In this document: piece by piece, positions 1-12,835 of the stretch
Layout: each line of letters begins with the position of its first letter
Numbering within the stretch: the stretch's first letter is position 1
Assembly (NCBI RefSeq): GCF_036884655.1
Contig: NC_088340.1
Span: 31,348,501-31,412,500, forward strand
Direction: 5' to 3'
Source: Musa acuminata AAA Group
Taxonomy: Eukaryota; Streptophyta; Magnoliopsida; Zingiberales; Musaceae
Length of the DNA: 64,000 bases
Translations under genes and position numbers: made by a program
Notes under the pieces: model-generated
What the model was told of the DNA's origin: nothing
Databases searched by the model: none
What the model saw: the letters and a program-made list of their open reading frames with translations, nothing else

Positions 1-38
1 TCAAAAGCATTTCTGAAATACTTGAAACATGCACTTAC

Positions 39-3000
39 TTGCTCCAATTAGACCTAATGCTTCCAGTGCACTCTCATATTCATCTGTATTCTGACCACCA
101 AGAACCTTCAGCCTTTCATCAATGGCCGCAAGCAGTGCCGTGACACCTGAAATCCAAGTTCAGGAACAAGATTAGTAGACTTAAAATATAAGATTTTAAC
201 TTCATGGGCCACATGAAAGTCATCGAGCTTAATAGGGTTTTCCTTGAGACAAATGATGGGCTTAACAAATAACAAGAAATTAAAAAAACTGTACAGATAT
301 TAATGTGGCATACCCTGAAAGAGTAGAAACAAATAAGAGAATTTCGGAGCGTGGGTTTTATGGTATACAAACGGGTACTCTTACTTGATATGTCAACAGC
401 TGTATAGGCATCGGATGAGGAAAGAATCCTTCCACTAATCAAAGCTGCTCTTGATCGTAACACTGAATCAACTGATGAATTGCTGATGCAATACTAAATA
501 TTAGAAGGAAGTGGCAATCACCAAAATCTTAATAAGATTTAAAGCCGTACCTGACCATACTAGTTAATTTCTGAAGCAAGGTCGTTCTCAATAAGAACAT
601 GCTGCTGTGAGGAGATTCCACTAACTACGGAGAAACAAAAAGTTCAATATAATCTTTGAAAAGAAAATTCAGACACAAGTCTCAGAACAATGCAAGTACA
701 AAACATAACATATTCAAACAATTTTTAAGGCTCTCAAATATTCCAAAACCTCAACAAATCATAGCATAACTTGAATTTGGCCAAAAATAATAGGGTTCAG
801 TATAATTGTTAAAATATCCTTTCAGTTAATTCAATTATGCATCAGAATGTGCTTTTGACCCCATGATAATCAATCATCATGTCTAACAGCAATCGCACAT
901 CGTTGACAAATTGTAAGGTATGCAAGATCAGGGTTAGAATTAGGATCAGCAAGGGCCTGGGATCAGGATAGGATAACTTGAATACTCAAGGCAATATAAT
1001 CAAACAATTTGTGAGATTCTCAAGATTTCCAAACTCTAGAAAATCATAACATAACTTGAATCTGCCCCAAAATCTTAGGGAAAGTATGAATATGGAAAAG
1101 TCATTTCAGCTTATTAAATCTTAACAAGAATGTGCATTTAATCGCTAACCACCAATCATCACGTCTAACATCAATATTCGCAAGATCAAGATCACGATTA
1201 GGATCAGCCAAGGGTGTGGATCAGGAGGTTAAAAATTTGTAAAAACTATAAAAACAGGAGATTAAAAATAATAAATTCCATATATTTAAATAAGAAAACA
1301 ACAAACAGACAGTTATCTATTCGACATATGTCATAAACAAATCTCTAAATTTCACAGAGTAATGGAAACAAAACAAAGCCGTAGGGGTAAAGTGTGGTCA
1401 CAGTATATACCCAATATGGTTCTTACTTTTCCCAGACTAGGAAATACCAGACGATATTTAACAGTTAGAGACAGAACCAAAATACGAAACATGGCTTTCC
1501 GCCTGGTCTAGTTCGCAGGATACTTCCTTCCCTGGCTGCTCATACCTCCTGCGGTTGCCATCCGACTCGCCACACCCAGATATTTCTCCTCTGCTTCTTA
1601 GTCTGTTCCTCTCCTCTCCTCGTCCTTCTCTTCTTCTCCTTCTCCAAATTACATAATGCAATGATAAAAGAGATTTTTAGCTTCCTCCTCCCTCCCCTCC
1701 CCACCTTCTCCCTCTTTACGGCCTCTTTTTTTTCTTTTTCCTTGCCTTCCTCGTTCTCTTGTTCTTCCAGTTCTTCCTCCATAGTAAATGATCCGCTAAA
1801 ATCAACTACATCAGCCTATTCTCATGAGTTCCCACTGAAATTTGCTGATAAGATGACAAATCAGTATATAGAGGATAAAAATTGGTCGATCCTGAATCAA
1901 ATCAGCCACATTGGATCAGGAATTGTCAAATTATTGAGCCATGGCTAATAGCTAGGTTTACAAGATCATAACTGACCATATGAACCAGGATCCACGGGAT
2001 AGGATCAACTAAGAAGATAATTGGAAATTAACGAAAATGAAAAAAATTGCATCAAAGATAACGAAACTAAAAGCCTAATTTTTGGTGAATGTTGTACTAA
2101 ATTGGCATGTCAAGCACCAAATTGAGACAACACAATCTAGTTACAGGTTGGCAAGCAGCTAATGATCTACCGATGCAAAAGAAAAGTTGGAACATATTTG
2201 TTTTTTCCAATCAATTCAATTAGAAATGGACTGGGATAATATGTTCATGACGAAAAAAGATTATGAAGAGACAAGAAGTAGCAGAAAGTCAGAAACTAAC
2301 ACAATTTTTAACAAGTCAACAACTTTCAATAGTTAAAAAGGAAAACAGCAAATTTTATGGTTCCTACCTCATATAAAAGCTCCAAAGCACTCAAAGTTGT
2401 CAACATATCATGACCATTGTTAATTTCTACCTCAAACAAGTTGAGCAGGTTCGAGCTGTAAACTGCAGTTGCAAGGGAGCTAGAAAGAGCGAATAACTTT
2501 GCTACAAGAGCTAAAATCCGTATACGGGCCTGAAACATGCAACAAGAACTGATACTTTGGATGAAAACCTTAAAATATTGCCAATGCGTCATGAAAAATG
2601 AAAACAAGAAAAAAATATATATAGTAAGAATTTTAAGGTATATTGAGCACAACAAGCAAGTTGACAAAGAAGGACCAAGGACTTATTGCAAGTATCTCCA
2701 AGTTCCTGTTGGATCATGATTTAATAGCTAAATCAACCAAGTTGCACAAAGAAGTTGAAGCATCAAAAGTGGCACCACGTCCAACGTTTGTCATAAGGTA
2801 AGTTGTAAAACCAGCATTACTTATACAATGATGGTACTACATGCTCAGATTGGTTTGCAATTCTCAATACTAAATAAATTATAACCCCAGCTGAGAGAAG
2901 AAAGCAGAGGTCTGCAAAGAAAAATAAAGCAGAAGCTCAAACTTCAGTTTCTTTTTTCTGTTTTTAAGAAATGGAGATCCTCTTCCCCATCAAAGGGAGA

Positions 3001-6000
3001 AGCAAGCTCAGATTCCATGCTAGACTACCATGCTGCTTTATATGCATAAGGTTGTTGATCCACCACAGGTTCTTTCGGACAAGTAAGATCAATGATCAAC
3101 ATGAGAATATTAGCTGCCACATAAATTCTGAAAGGTAACTAAATTTTCCCAAAAAAATGAAAAATAATAGATTAACTGTTTTGAAACATATGAACACATC
3201 CCAAGCTGAGATGATTATCAGGTTAGCACCAACATTGTCGTGGGCTTCATATGTATCTTCTACATAACATCAAAATCAAGGTTCGTCGTACCGTACCGTA
3301 CCAGTGTTTCGACCCCTGCTCGGTACAGTACCGATGTACCGGGTGATACATCAGGGTGTACCGAACAATTTTAATTTTTTTCATACTGTATCAGTGCTAC
3401 AGTATAGTACCACCCTGATAATCATATGGTACGGGCGGTATGCTTCGGTATGGCAAACCTTTCAAAATAACAAAAAACAAAAAAATGCATGCATGATATG
3501 CTTGAGTAAGGTTAGCTACAGTAATTGATAGGCCCCAAGAAACAGGAACAATCAAAACAGAAAAAGAAACTTGGAGACATGGAACCATCAAAAAGAAGAC
3601 TACAATACCAGTGAAGAGGATTGCACGGCTATATTTTTTATTAGAAAAGGTCCTTCACCATGGCCTGGGAAAATGATGCTCTGAGAAAAACCAATGTGAA
3701 AAAGATGAATAATCAAATTAAGCTGCCATCAATAAAAGTACGATGAAACTGCTCATAATAAATTTATGCAACAGCTTGACTTACAATTCCTTCAGGGGAT
3801 TGAGCAATATCTTTAACTGCTTCAAGAGAAGCTGCTGAAGTCTGTTCATCACTGTGATAAGGTAATATATATCAAAAAAAGTTTAAAATAATACTTCTTT
3901 TGGAGAAAATGTCGACAATACAAGGTGGAGAATGGCACATCAAAGAACTGTGCACAAGAAAAGAGGTGTTTGTTGACAGCAATTTGTCACTATTGCAATA
4001 GAAATGGCAAATCAATAGTTGGACCAAACCAAGTATTACAATAAAGAAAAAAAAAGACCATAGAATAAAATTGAGCTATTCCATGTGTAACTTCAGTGAA
4101 GAGGTCTGGCATCTACTTGCACAGCTGTTGTTGATTAACAAGACTTTGGACTGTTTTCTTCTTTGTCTTTTTCGTTACTCCCCGTCTCACAGACGATCAC
4201 CCACACTCACAATGTAAATGATTGCTAACAAAAACTACAAAATTATGTACTAAAAAGGAAGTGTGATATGATATCGATAGAAGGACTTAGGTAAATACAT
4301 GCCAACCAGCATGAATTAAATGTGACAGATTCAATTGCATAACCAGCAAGTAAATGTATGAAAAATACTAACCAAGAAATAGTTATGGAAATTCACCCAT
4401 GTGAATTACCAGAGCATAGGGCAAAATAAGTATTGTGCTGAAGTTACAGAAGCTGAAACATGCAACAACCTCTTCTGAAATTACAATTATAACTATTTCA
4501 TCTTTCAAGCCCCTTCCCATCTTTCAAGCCCAACACAACATCTTGTTTCAATATAAAATCAGTTATCAAACACGGAGTTCCTTGGATTATAGAACCAAAG
4601 ATTTAAATACCAATCCATAATCAGTTAATATGGCATCATAAACAAAGATATAGACTGGAGAAGCAAGCATTTCTTTGAGTTGGTTGGCATTCTGCATGTT
4701 GTAATGGTTTATAGGGTCAGACTAGTGAATACTATAGACTATAGTATGGTCTGGTACTTGAACCCTTGTGGCCATCTTCCATTCTTCTTCATGTCATATA
4801 AAAAAAATGATGCTTCAAGTCTAAGATGCCAATAAGTTACATTGGAGAAGAGAAAAGTAATGCGACGAAAAGGATACGCAGTGGTACAACAAAAAAAAAA
4901 GTTTGAATATTATGATCAAAGGTTTGATGTTTCTTCATAGTTTGTGACCATCGCTCCTGATGACAGTTGTAAGAGCAAATCTTAGTAACAAGACAACTCA
5001 TTTCTGTAGATTTCAAGGAATTATTTAACCATGAAAAGAAACACCATTTCACCAAAAGGAATGAAAGCAGCCTGGAACAAACAGAGACGAGGTGATCTGC
5101 GGCGTACCCATCAACTAAGCAGCTAAGCAGAAGTGGATAAACATTATACGCAACAATAATCTGGAGAGCACCCACCCTGTCACCAGTGTTCTCCAGAAGA
5201 TAAGATACCTGAGACAAGGTTAGAAATTAATCAAGTCTTGCAATTTGGTAATAATTTTGCCTCTTAGAATAACAGCTGTTAAGATATTAAACAGAATACT
5301 ATAACAAATATCAAGCCTAGTATAAAGAAATATCTGCATAACTTCCCCATTATATCATCTATGCTATCAGAAGCGCAACATGGTTTCCTGAAGTGAGACA
5401 TCATTCATACTTTGTCATATAGGCAGTAGTTGAAGGATGTGGTATTAACTAATAGTGTTAGATAATATCATCAAAGGTAAATGTATCATGTTCTTCCTAC
5501 TTGTAACAGTTGCTACATAGGAGCTGCAACCGGAAGAAGCAAATTCTCAGTATCATGGGATTTAGGAGGCTGCGTACAGGCCATAACTTGGTGAGGTTTA
5601 TTCAAAACTGAACCAGGATGCAGTATTCACAACAGGATGTTTAATGATATCAACAGATGTAAACCACGCCTTGTTCCTCTTGTACCAATGGGTTGGCTAG
5701 ACAGCACTACTGTGCAACTGCAAGCTGTAGCAGCAAAATCTCTGTGCCATGAGATTAACAAGAAAATCTGCATTTAAGCCCTATCTAGATGCACATTTGG
5801 TACACAATTTATAACTCAACCAGCATGTCAACCTCAGTGCAAGAACTTCCATTGTAAGATAATAGGTGCAAAAGCAAACTTGAATTTATGAATCATCAGA
5901 AGGTCAATGTTTTAACATCTGGAAAATTGTTGTTGTCTTCTATGAATGAAAATATGCCTACTTTGATCCAATTTCTCAGCCAAACATTCACATGAAAATT

Positions 6001-9000
6001 TCAAAAAATGAAGAAAAAAGTTCTTCATGGCTCTTTTCATGATCACATGCCTTCATGCCACATCAAATTGCTACATTACAAAAGGAAACTGAAATCAAAT
6101 GCCCCCGCTTAGAGGCTAATTAGGCAAAGCACAGGAAAGAATGGAATTGATTAGTCAAACTCAGTAACAACATAAACTGAAAATTCTTTGCAACACATAC
6201 AGCTTTGCATGCCAAGCGTCTAACAGCCTGAGAGTTTGCCTGTAGACCTGCTTGTATAAATGGCTGAAAAAAAAGAGAGGAAAAAAGATAATTAACGTAT
6301 ATCACTGATATTATAAAGCTATACCTTTATAACCTAAAAATGATTTAACAAAATTGTGAACACTGCTAATAACATTCATTCCATTTCTCTAAGGAGTTCT
6401 TGTATCATATGTATCATAAAAGTCATTCATATTGTTTCCCTACAATTGAAGTTTCTTCTTGTGTTCTAAAATCAAGCTCCACATGATAGCAGGTGTTGCA
6501 CGGCCAAGTAGTATCAACAAAAGAGCTAAACATCAATGAGAAAGAAGATATTGAAAGAGAGCACTTAATTCGAGCTACTTAGGCCCCAAATGTAATCAGG
6601 TCGCAAGGCTAAACTAAGTAGAACAAAATAGCAAAGATTTAGGCTTTACAAATAAATACTGTGGCTATTATTTGCTACTGCTTCTTACCAACTGACGATC
6701 ACACAGTGCCCAAGTGATTTATGGTTTACTAGTTCAGGTGTTCTGTTTGTGAAAGATTTCAACAAAACCAATTTCCAGTAAAAGCAAAAATCAAGTTGGA
6801 AGAACTAGTTATCATTCTTGTAGTCTACACTACAGTCACATCAATGTTTTTGAAAGCGTTAGGTGCCAAGGTCTCACAATGTCCGAGGCGCTAGGCGCTC
6901 ACCTAGGCACCTCCTCGAGCGAAACGAGACGCTCTAGAATATTAAAATACAAAAAATATAATACAATTGATAAATATAATTATATAAATAAAAATACGAC
7001 ATTAAATTGAATTTTTTGATGAATCTTCTGTATTGCTTTGTACACATGACATTAATCCTAAAACCCTAATAATAGTTCTAAATAAATAGAGATTAACAAT
7101 GCTAAATAAAGAATAATAACAAATCTAAATAGAAATTAGCAATGCTAAATAAGGATTAGTAAATTCTAAATAGGTCAACAGTTCTAAGGATTAATATCAG
7201 TTTTTAGTTTATTATTTGGAAACAGTAGTAAACAAACTAGTAGTTAACACTTAACAGTAGTTTTAATATCCGTTAACGATGAACAATCCATTGTTAATAG
7301 TATTTAATCCACTACCAACAGTAGTCATAATAGTAGAGGGGGAGAAAATGAGTCACCAACGGTGCAATGTGGGGAAGGAGAGGATGACGATGACGGAGGA
7401 AGCAACGGACGAAGGAATGGCGACGGAAGCCGCGGACAACGACGTCGGGGTCGGAGGAAGCTTCATATTTGTCCGTTGGTGGCGGAGGAAGCTACGGTCC
7501 TATGCCTTGGTGGCAAACGAAGCTGCACATAAAAGCAATGGTGCCAAAGGGAACTACACACGAAAGCTACAACGGTGGGAGCTTCGATCTCGTTCGTCGA
7601 CGACAGAGGAAGCGTCGGACCTGTGCATCGATGACGGAGGTAACGAATCGCATGAAGGTGGCGATGGGACCAAAGGTGAGTCAGGGCGACAAATTACGTA
7701 GGTTTATGGGTCGAGGGTCACACGGGAGGAGAAGGGGAGGGTCACAAAGTACCTAGGTTCTTGTTACTATTTTCTATGCTTAGTTGGCTCAATTGAACCA
7801 ACTAAGTTACTGTTCAACCGAACTAGAGTTAACCATCTGGTTTGATTGCTCACGTTCAACCAGGCGCTCGCTCGAGGCGCCCGACACCTGGGGTTAGGCG
7901 AGCGCCCAAGCAACGCTTCACTGTCGCCCGGCAACTGTGCGAGGCATTTGGGCATCGCCTCGCCCAAGCGCCATTTTAAAACATGCACATACAAATGAGA
8001 ACTAGAGATTTTTGTTTATAAGAAGGCTTTTTCCAAATTTATAGCAAGGCTAAATTAAATCCAGTACAATTTACAAAATAGTTAAATGTCTTTCAATTAG
8101 GAACATAAACGAGAAGAAAAGAAATGGTGAGAAGAGAGGAATAAAAGGGAGGAATCAAATAGAAAATGTCAAGAACACCTCCAAATGGAAGAAAAAATTA
8201 TTAATCTCTGCAATCAACATTGATAACTATAAACTTGCATGTGGACCATTTTTGCACTACAAAGCCAACGAGGAAAATGATTTTGATTGTTTGATAATTC
8301 TGTAAGAATTACCTTCAGCCAAAAGGTCTCCCACCTGTATATACTAATTAAAAGTCGCCTAACATAAAAGATTCAGCTACAACACTAGAAAATTTCGCAA
8401 ATGTTTCTCACTATATCTACTAACACCAAGTTTGTTTGGTTCTCCCAAAGTCAGACCACAGACTAGAGTTTTCTCTAAACTACACATTCTTGTTAATCTA
8501 CCCTCTTAGTTTTCTTGAGTAATATTGTTGTAACCAGATTTATGTAGCATTATCTTAAATTAATAAAAATATCAATTAGCATTAACAACTTGGTTCTCTC
8601 AAAGTCAGACCAAGGACTAGAGTTTTCTCTTAACTACATGTTCTCGTTAATCTACCCTCTTAGTTTTCTTGAGTAATATTGTTGTAAACCAGACATTATG
8701 TAACATTATCTTAAATTAATCAAAATATCAATTAGCATTAACAACTTGGTTTGTTTACATCATCAAAGTTCTTCAGAATCTTATAGTATTGAAATAATGT
8801 CAAGCATCATATATACCTAGGCTACTTTTTATCAATAGATTTTCTGTACATTCAAGTCTTGAATGTACAGAAAATCTGTTCCTCATAAGTAGGTTAAACA
8901 AGCTATCAAAATATCACGACTACAACTGGATAATACATAATTTAGAACTTACGGCATAGTCTAGAAGAAGAGAGGCGCCATATTTTGTTCTGAATATTTT

Positions 9001-9933
9001 ATCTAAACAAGAAACCATAGTGTCTTCAGTTCCAGGTACATCTGCTTTGGTTTGTAAAACACTGCAAAGACAAGAAAAATAAAAAGGCAGATCAAAGTCA
9101 AAACTCTCGATTCCCCTTTATCAATCCTGTCCAAGTTGCACATGGTTGCTTGAAGGAAGCAATGAACAACACATATTGCATGTATACTGATTGACACCAA
9201 GCTCGTGACAAAGATAAACTGCTTAACAGAGGACTCGGCTGACAGAACCAAAATTATTCAGATTTACTACTAGTTGGAGTTGTAATTTAAATTACAAACA
9301 CAGCACTCTGAACTCAATTGCCCTCGAAGAAACATCAAACAGAGACCACACCTGAAAAGAAATAGTATAGTACAAAATAGTCAAGCAAAGGAAACGATAT
9401 ATTCTCCAAACAAATCCATATGATCCACCCATTCAAATCTCTGGAGAACACAACTGACTGCATTAGCTCCAATGACTTGCTTGCCATCAAATTGCTATTA
9501 TTTCAAGTGTTCTTTATTCCGGACGAGAGATTTTTGTTCAAGGAATGCGAAAAGAAACTTGAAAAGAAACATCGAGTGATGTTTAGGGGTAAGTAAGAGT
9601 GCGATGTTATCTGAGAAACCCTAGCACCCAAATGAAACGATAAAAGAACTGGAAACACCCCGCATCAAGCCGTAAACAAATAGGGGAAGGAAAAGGAGAG
9701 AAGGGGGGATGGATAAACCTGAAGAGCGTGTGGAGGGGGAAGCGATCGAGGAACTCCTTGGCCGAAGCATCGTTCTGCAATCCTGCGAGCGATTCCAAGA
9801 TTAAGGATCGAGCGGCGGAATGGGATAAGGAAGAGAATAGAATATGAGCAGACGGGGAAGAACCGGGGTAAGAGGCGAACTCCGAAGCCGCCTCGAGAAC
9901 GGGGGCGAGATCGAGCGGTGGGTCGACCTCCAT
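39..9933 (-). CDS. PSMD5: PSMD5-like 26S proteasome assembly chaperone (ARM-repeat protein), 3'-partial
   Basis: The likely role is that of PSMD5/S5b: a cytosolic/nuclear ARM/HEAT-repeat protein that acts in assembly of the 19S proteasome base. Nine exons were read on the minus strand: 9719-9933 (ATG at 9931-9933), 8953-9061, 6201-6263, 5108-5208, 3785-3851, 2368-2529, 551-624, 385-482 and 39-146. All have GT-AG borders and compatible phases, giving 332 residues before the window edge; I expect about 190 more to the left. Recognisable stretches are KEFLDRFPLHTLF (end of exon 1), FRTKYGASLL (exon 2), PFIQAGLQANSQAVRRLACK (exon 3) and RSRAALISGRILSS (exon 8). The product is helical and leucine-rich, with no catalytic motif. 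The join from exon 5 to exon 6 is in phase, but a small exon between 2530 and 3784 may be missing. Family identity is from memory; exon structure is seen in the sequence. Confidence 0.75.
3278..3461. mobile_element. 184-bp MITE, probably hAT-type, inside a PSMD5-like intron
   Basis: The element starts AAGGTTCG and ends CAAACCTT, so its ends form imperfect terminal inverted repeats that continue inward as GTACCGTACC-like sequence. It is flanked by TCAAAATC (3270-3277) and TCAAAATA (3462-3469), an 8-bp target duplication matching at 7 of 8 positions. The inside is rich in short GTACCG/CGGTAC palindromes. There is no coding capacity. An 8-bp duplication is typical of hAT elements. Confidence 0.7.
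6845..7985. mobile_element. 1.14-kb non-autonomous DNA transposon, hAT-like, in PSMD5-like intron 2
   Basis: The left end (TGTTTTTGAAAGCG) and the complement of the right end (CATGTTTTAAAATGGCG) form imperfect inverted repeats. Subterminal DNA on both sides is packed with GGCGC/GCGCC and CCTAGGCG-like motifs. Flanks CACATCAA (6837-6844) and CACATACA (7986-7993) match at 6 of 8 positions, consistent with an aged 8-bp target duplication. The interior is AT-rich, then holds a GC-rich block (7330-7760) with open frames. These frames look like chance GC-rich or captured sequence and do not resemble a transposase. Confidence 0.55.
8438..8748. repeat. Tandem duplication, two copies of about 154 bp
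   Basis: The segment beginning GGTTCTCCCAAAGTCAGACC at 8438 is repeated from 8592 as GGTTCTCTCAAAGTCAGACC. The copies match almost throughout, including a shared CTACCCTCTTAGTTTTCTTG block, and end near 8591 and 8748. The repeat lies within PSMD5-like intron 2. Confidence 0.85.
8837..8877. repeat. Perfect 41-bp palindrome (20-bp arms, 1-nt spacer)
   Basis: Positions 8837-8856 are the exact reverse complement of 8858-8877, with a single T between. It lies in the same intron as the two DNA transposons, close to the acceptor side of the tandem duplication and about 75 bp from exon 2. No target duplication is visible, so it may be a small foldback element or a recombination product. Confidence 0.9.
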
Positions 9934-10969
9934 GGCGGGCGGCGCGGCACTGGAAATCCGAAAGGGGTGGGGCGTCGGATGCGTGTACTGACGAAGATGG
10001 GGCGAAGCACCGACTCGCTTCGTGGCGTCGCGGTTGGTAACCACGTTGAGTCGTTGGATAACTTGGAACCAAGTCGTGAAGGGCAAATGGACCACACTCG
10101 AACTCGACCATCTTGGCAATCAAAATCAACGCCACATTGCAGCGGGAGCCAAAAGCATGGTTTAATGCGTCGTCGTCGTCCGAGCCCAACCCATGTGCAC
10201 GACTTCGCTGCGCTTCTCGTTGGCTACGTGCCGGTGGCCCGCCCATGTGCTTATTTATGACTACGGGTGGGTGACGTAGCATTGGAATCGTATCCTTCAT
10301 CCGTTGACCCATCGTTGAATCATGGAGTAGTTTAATCTGCTTCTGTATTCGAGTATTCTGGTGGATTTAATTGCATCAAATTGGATTACATCGCACACAA
10401 TGCAGATAATGTGCTGACGTAGGAGATGTAAGAGATGTTAGTGATGTTTGAAGCAGTCTCATCTGGTTGGATCCTGCTTAAGAAACTCAGGTAATATCGA
10501 GAAGATCTTCCATGGTTTAGTACAAACGGATCTTGATTATCGTTTAATATAAATAAATATTTTATGATATGAGTAAAATATATTTTTTTAAATTTTATAT
10601 TGAATTAAGGCTTATGTGGTTGGTTCATAGGATCCTCGAATATACTTGGTTGTTCTATCATTATAATAAATATTTCTCTTATAGAAGTATTAAAATTGAG
10701 ACGTATGAAGTTAATTTAATATGATTGTGGGTACGATGACATAGGATATGGTCGCGAACAAGTTGGTCATAATTATTTTATCCGACGAATAATATGTGAA
10801 TCCCAAGCGATCTTCAATTTCAACTTGTCACCCAATTATCGTTTCTTTGGGAGCACCGGTCCCAAACTATACTCATCCTCAACCTACGCCTCAAGCCCTT
10901 CTACACCATCAATATCAAGAGGATCTCAATCAATGGGGTACTCCTGGCCATCTCAATGAGTATATGGGA
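9934..10969. other. Upstream region of the PSMD5-like gene and intergenic DNA
   Basis: Positions 9934-10300 are GC-rich and probably contain the 5' leader and promoter of the minus-strand PSMD5-like gene; I found no clear TATA box. From 10320 the DNA becomes AT-rich. The stretch 10818-10960 is one copy of a direct repeat whose partner lies at 16076-16210. No gene is supported here. Confidence 0.5.
10818..10960. repeat. Left copy of a ~140-bp direct repeat flanking the copia remnant
   Basis: It contains CCTCAACCTACGCCTCAAGC and CAATATCAAGAGGATCTC, which recur in diverged form at 16076-16210 as CTCGACCTATGCCTCAAACC and CAACATCAAGGGGATCTC in the same order and orientation. It sits immediately outside the left LTR of the 10970-16075 element. 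Confidence 0.7.
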
Positions 10970-11106
10970 TGTGACTAATTGTAAATAAGATTTCTTCAGA
11001 GAAAATATCTGAGCAATTAAGAAAAATTCTCTCTACTAATATGTATAAATAGTCATCAAGTTCATTATCTAAAGCATACTTTGTAATTACATTTCATATT
11101 CAATCA
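10970..11106 (+). repeat. Left LTR of the decayed copia element
   Basis: It runs from TGTGACTAATTG to ATTCAATCA and is directly followed by the primer-binding site. It contains TATAAATAG (11045-11053), a plausible LTR TATA box. The 5' border is uncertain by a few bases. Confidence 0.65.
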
Positions 11107-12138
11107 TGGTATCAAAGCAGTTTACTTAGAACAAGCTCTTTTCTCGTTGTCTAACTCCTCACCAACCTCGTCACCTTCCTAGGCCAACCTCGTCGGCGAA
11201 AGTGCTCGACGCCGAGAACCCTCTCTCCTTTTTCCTTGGCGAACGGTGTTTGTCTTCTCCCGCTGCCACTTTGCGTTGGTGCCTCTACTGCTGCAAACAC
11301 CGATGCTTCTTCCCTCATCCGCATTGTTGCTTCTCCTCTTCCGACGATAGAGGAGAAGGCTTTCTGCTGCTTCATTTTTCCACCAACCACCTAATCTGCC
11401 GACGAACCCCTCTTCTTCTCTACTCGGCGCCATCTTATGTTGCTCCATCCATGTCATTATCCTCGCCAGCAATAGCAAACCACCTCCCTGCCACTCACTG
11501 GAGCCGACTGCTAACCGAAGTTAGCCTCCTCCTCTAGTCAATCTCTCACAAATCTACGATAAGAACTGCAGATTTGCAAGAACTGTAGATCTCTCACAGA
11601 CCTGCCTTAATACCCTCTACCCTCCTCATGGTAAGAACTGCAGATCTCTCACAGATTGCAGTGATCGTTGTGGCAGACTGCGACCGAATACTTCCAATGT
11701 CGAAGACTCCTCTCTTCTCCTCTTCTCCCTCGGAGCAAAGATAAGTAAGGAACAACGCTGCTATCATCCCTTATGAGACGAATGAGTGTAGCATCCCAGA
11801 TATCTGGTGCAAAGAAGATGAGCTACTCCTGGAATCATTCCCTGAGAACTATACTACAGCGGAGTAGCAACGGTTCCCTACCCAACACTGCAGCGGAGTG
11901 ACTCATCCCATCCCGATCGCTGTGACAAGCACCGCTCGCAACAGAACAGACCTGCTCCTTCAGGTCATCGCTGACGACATCTTCTCCTTCGCTGTCCAGC
12001 CTCTCGATAGTATATCGAGCCCTCTTGAATGCCACGAACTCTTAATCTCCTTGTTGCCCATCATTGTCATCGTTGCGAAGCAAGGAGCAACAATTCTTCC
12101 TCGCCGGTGAACCACCCGCGTTGCCCTCCAGCGGAGTT

Positions 12139-12395
12139 CTGCGTTGCAACTCTCTACAGCACTGCAAACAATGTTGCAGCTCTCTCCAGCATTGCTGTAG
12201 CTCTCTCCAACACTGCAGACCTGCAAACATTATTGTAGCTCTCTCTAGCATCGCTGCAGCTCTCTCCAATGTTGCTGTAGCTCTCCCCAACGTTGCTGTA
12301 GCTTTCTCCGCAAAAAATACTGTGACTCTCTCTAACACTACAAACACTGCTACAACTATCTCCAGCACTGTAAACAGTATTGCAATCCACGATCT
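12139..12395 (+). repeat. 21-bp minisatellite in the copia leader
   Basis: About ten diverged units of the type TGTAGCTCTCTCCAACRTTGC occur in near head-to-tail order, broken by two irregular spacers. The period is a multiple of three, so open frames encode a 7-residue repeat on both strands. This explains the long open frames at 12042-12464. It is not a gene. Confidence 0.75.
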
Positions 12396-12835
12396 ATAAA
12401 ACTGTAGCAACTTTGTGTTGTCGGCTGCTGCAGCAACTGAACCTTCGGAAGAAGCATTGCTCATCGTCGTAGCTCTCTTCCACCTCTCATACAGTTGACG
12501 ACCACAGCACTTCTCAATCTATAGGTCTTATCACCATCAATGTTGCAGTACTCATTCCCTTCAAATTATCCAAAGACGATAACTATACATCTTAGCGTAC
12601 ATAATTTTTTAATCTTCTATTTGGATATAATCTCCTAGGCTACATCAATGGCTCTTTTCAATGTCCACCTGCAATAGTCAATATCCCAAGAGAACCAAGT
12701 TCAGTACCAAATTTAAACCACAAACTATGGTTACGTTAAGATCGTCTCATCCTCTAAACTATTCAAGCCTTAGTCGCAGGGTTCGTTGCCCCACTAATAT
12801 CTTCATGTACGACTACCGCAGAAGCATGGTACAAG

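Noticed and set aside
2960..3040. Plus-strand stretch starting MEILFP inside a PSMD5-like intron
   Set aside because: The resemblance to expected gene text is on the wrong strand, with no splice sites or continuation.
7279..7756. Two overlapping open frames within the 1.1-kb DNA transposon
   Set aside because: No transposase or known domain; composition follows the GC-rich block.
9290..9353. Possible extra exon of the PSMD5-like gene between exons 1 and 2
   Set aside because: It has an acceptor-like CAG, but using it breaks the reading phase, while exon 1 joins 8953-9061 directly in phase.
9607..10312. Open frames of 98-215 codons on the minus strand upstream of and over PSMD5-like exon 1
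   Set aside because: They are GC-rich shadow frames; only the frame starting at 9933 continues into the conserved exons.
11151..12464. Cluster of open frames on both strands in the copia leader
   Set aside because: They come from CT-rich and 21-bp repeated sequence, with no family pattern.
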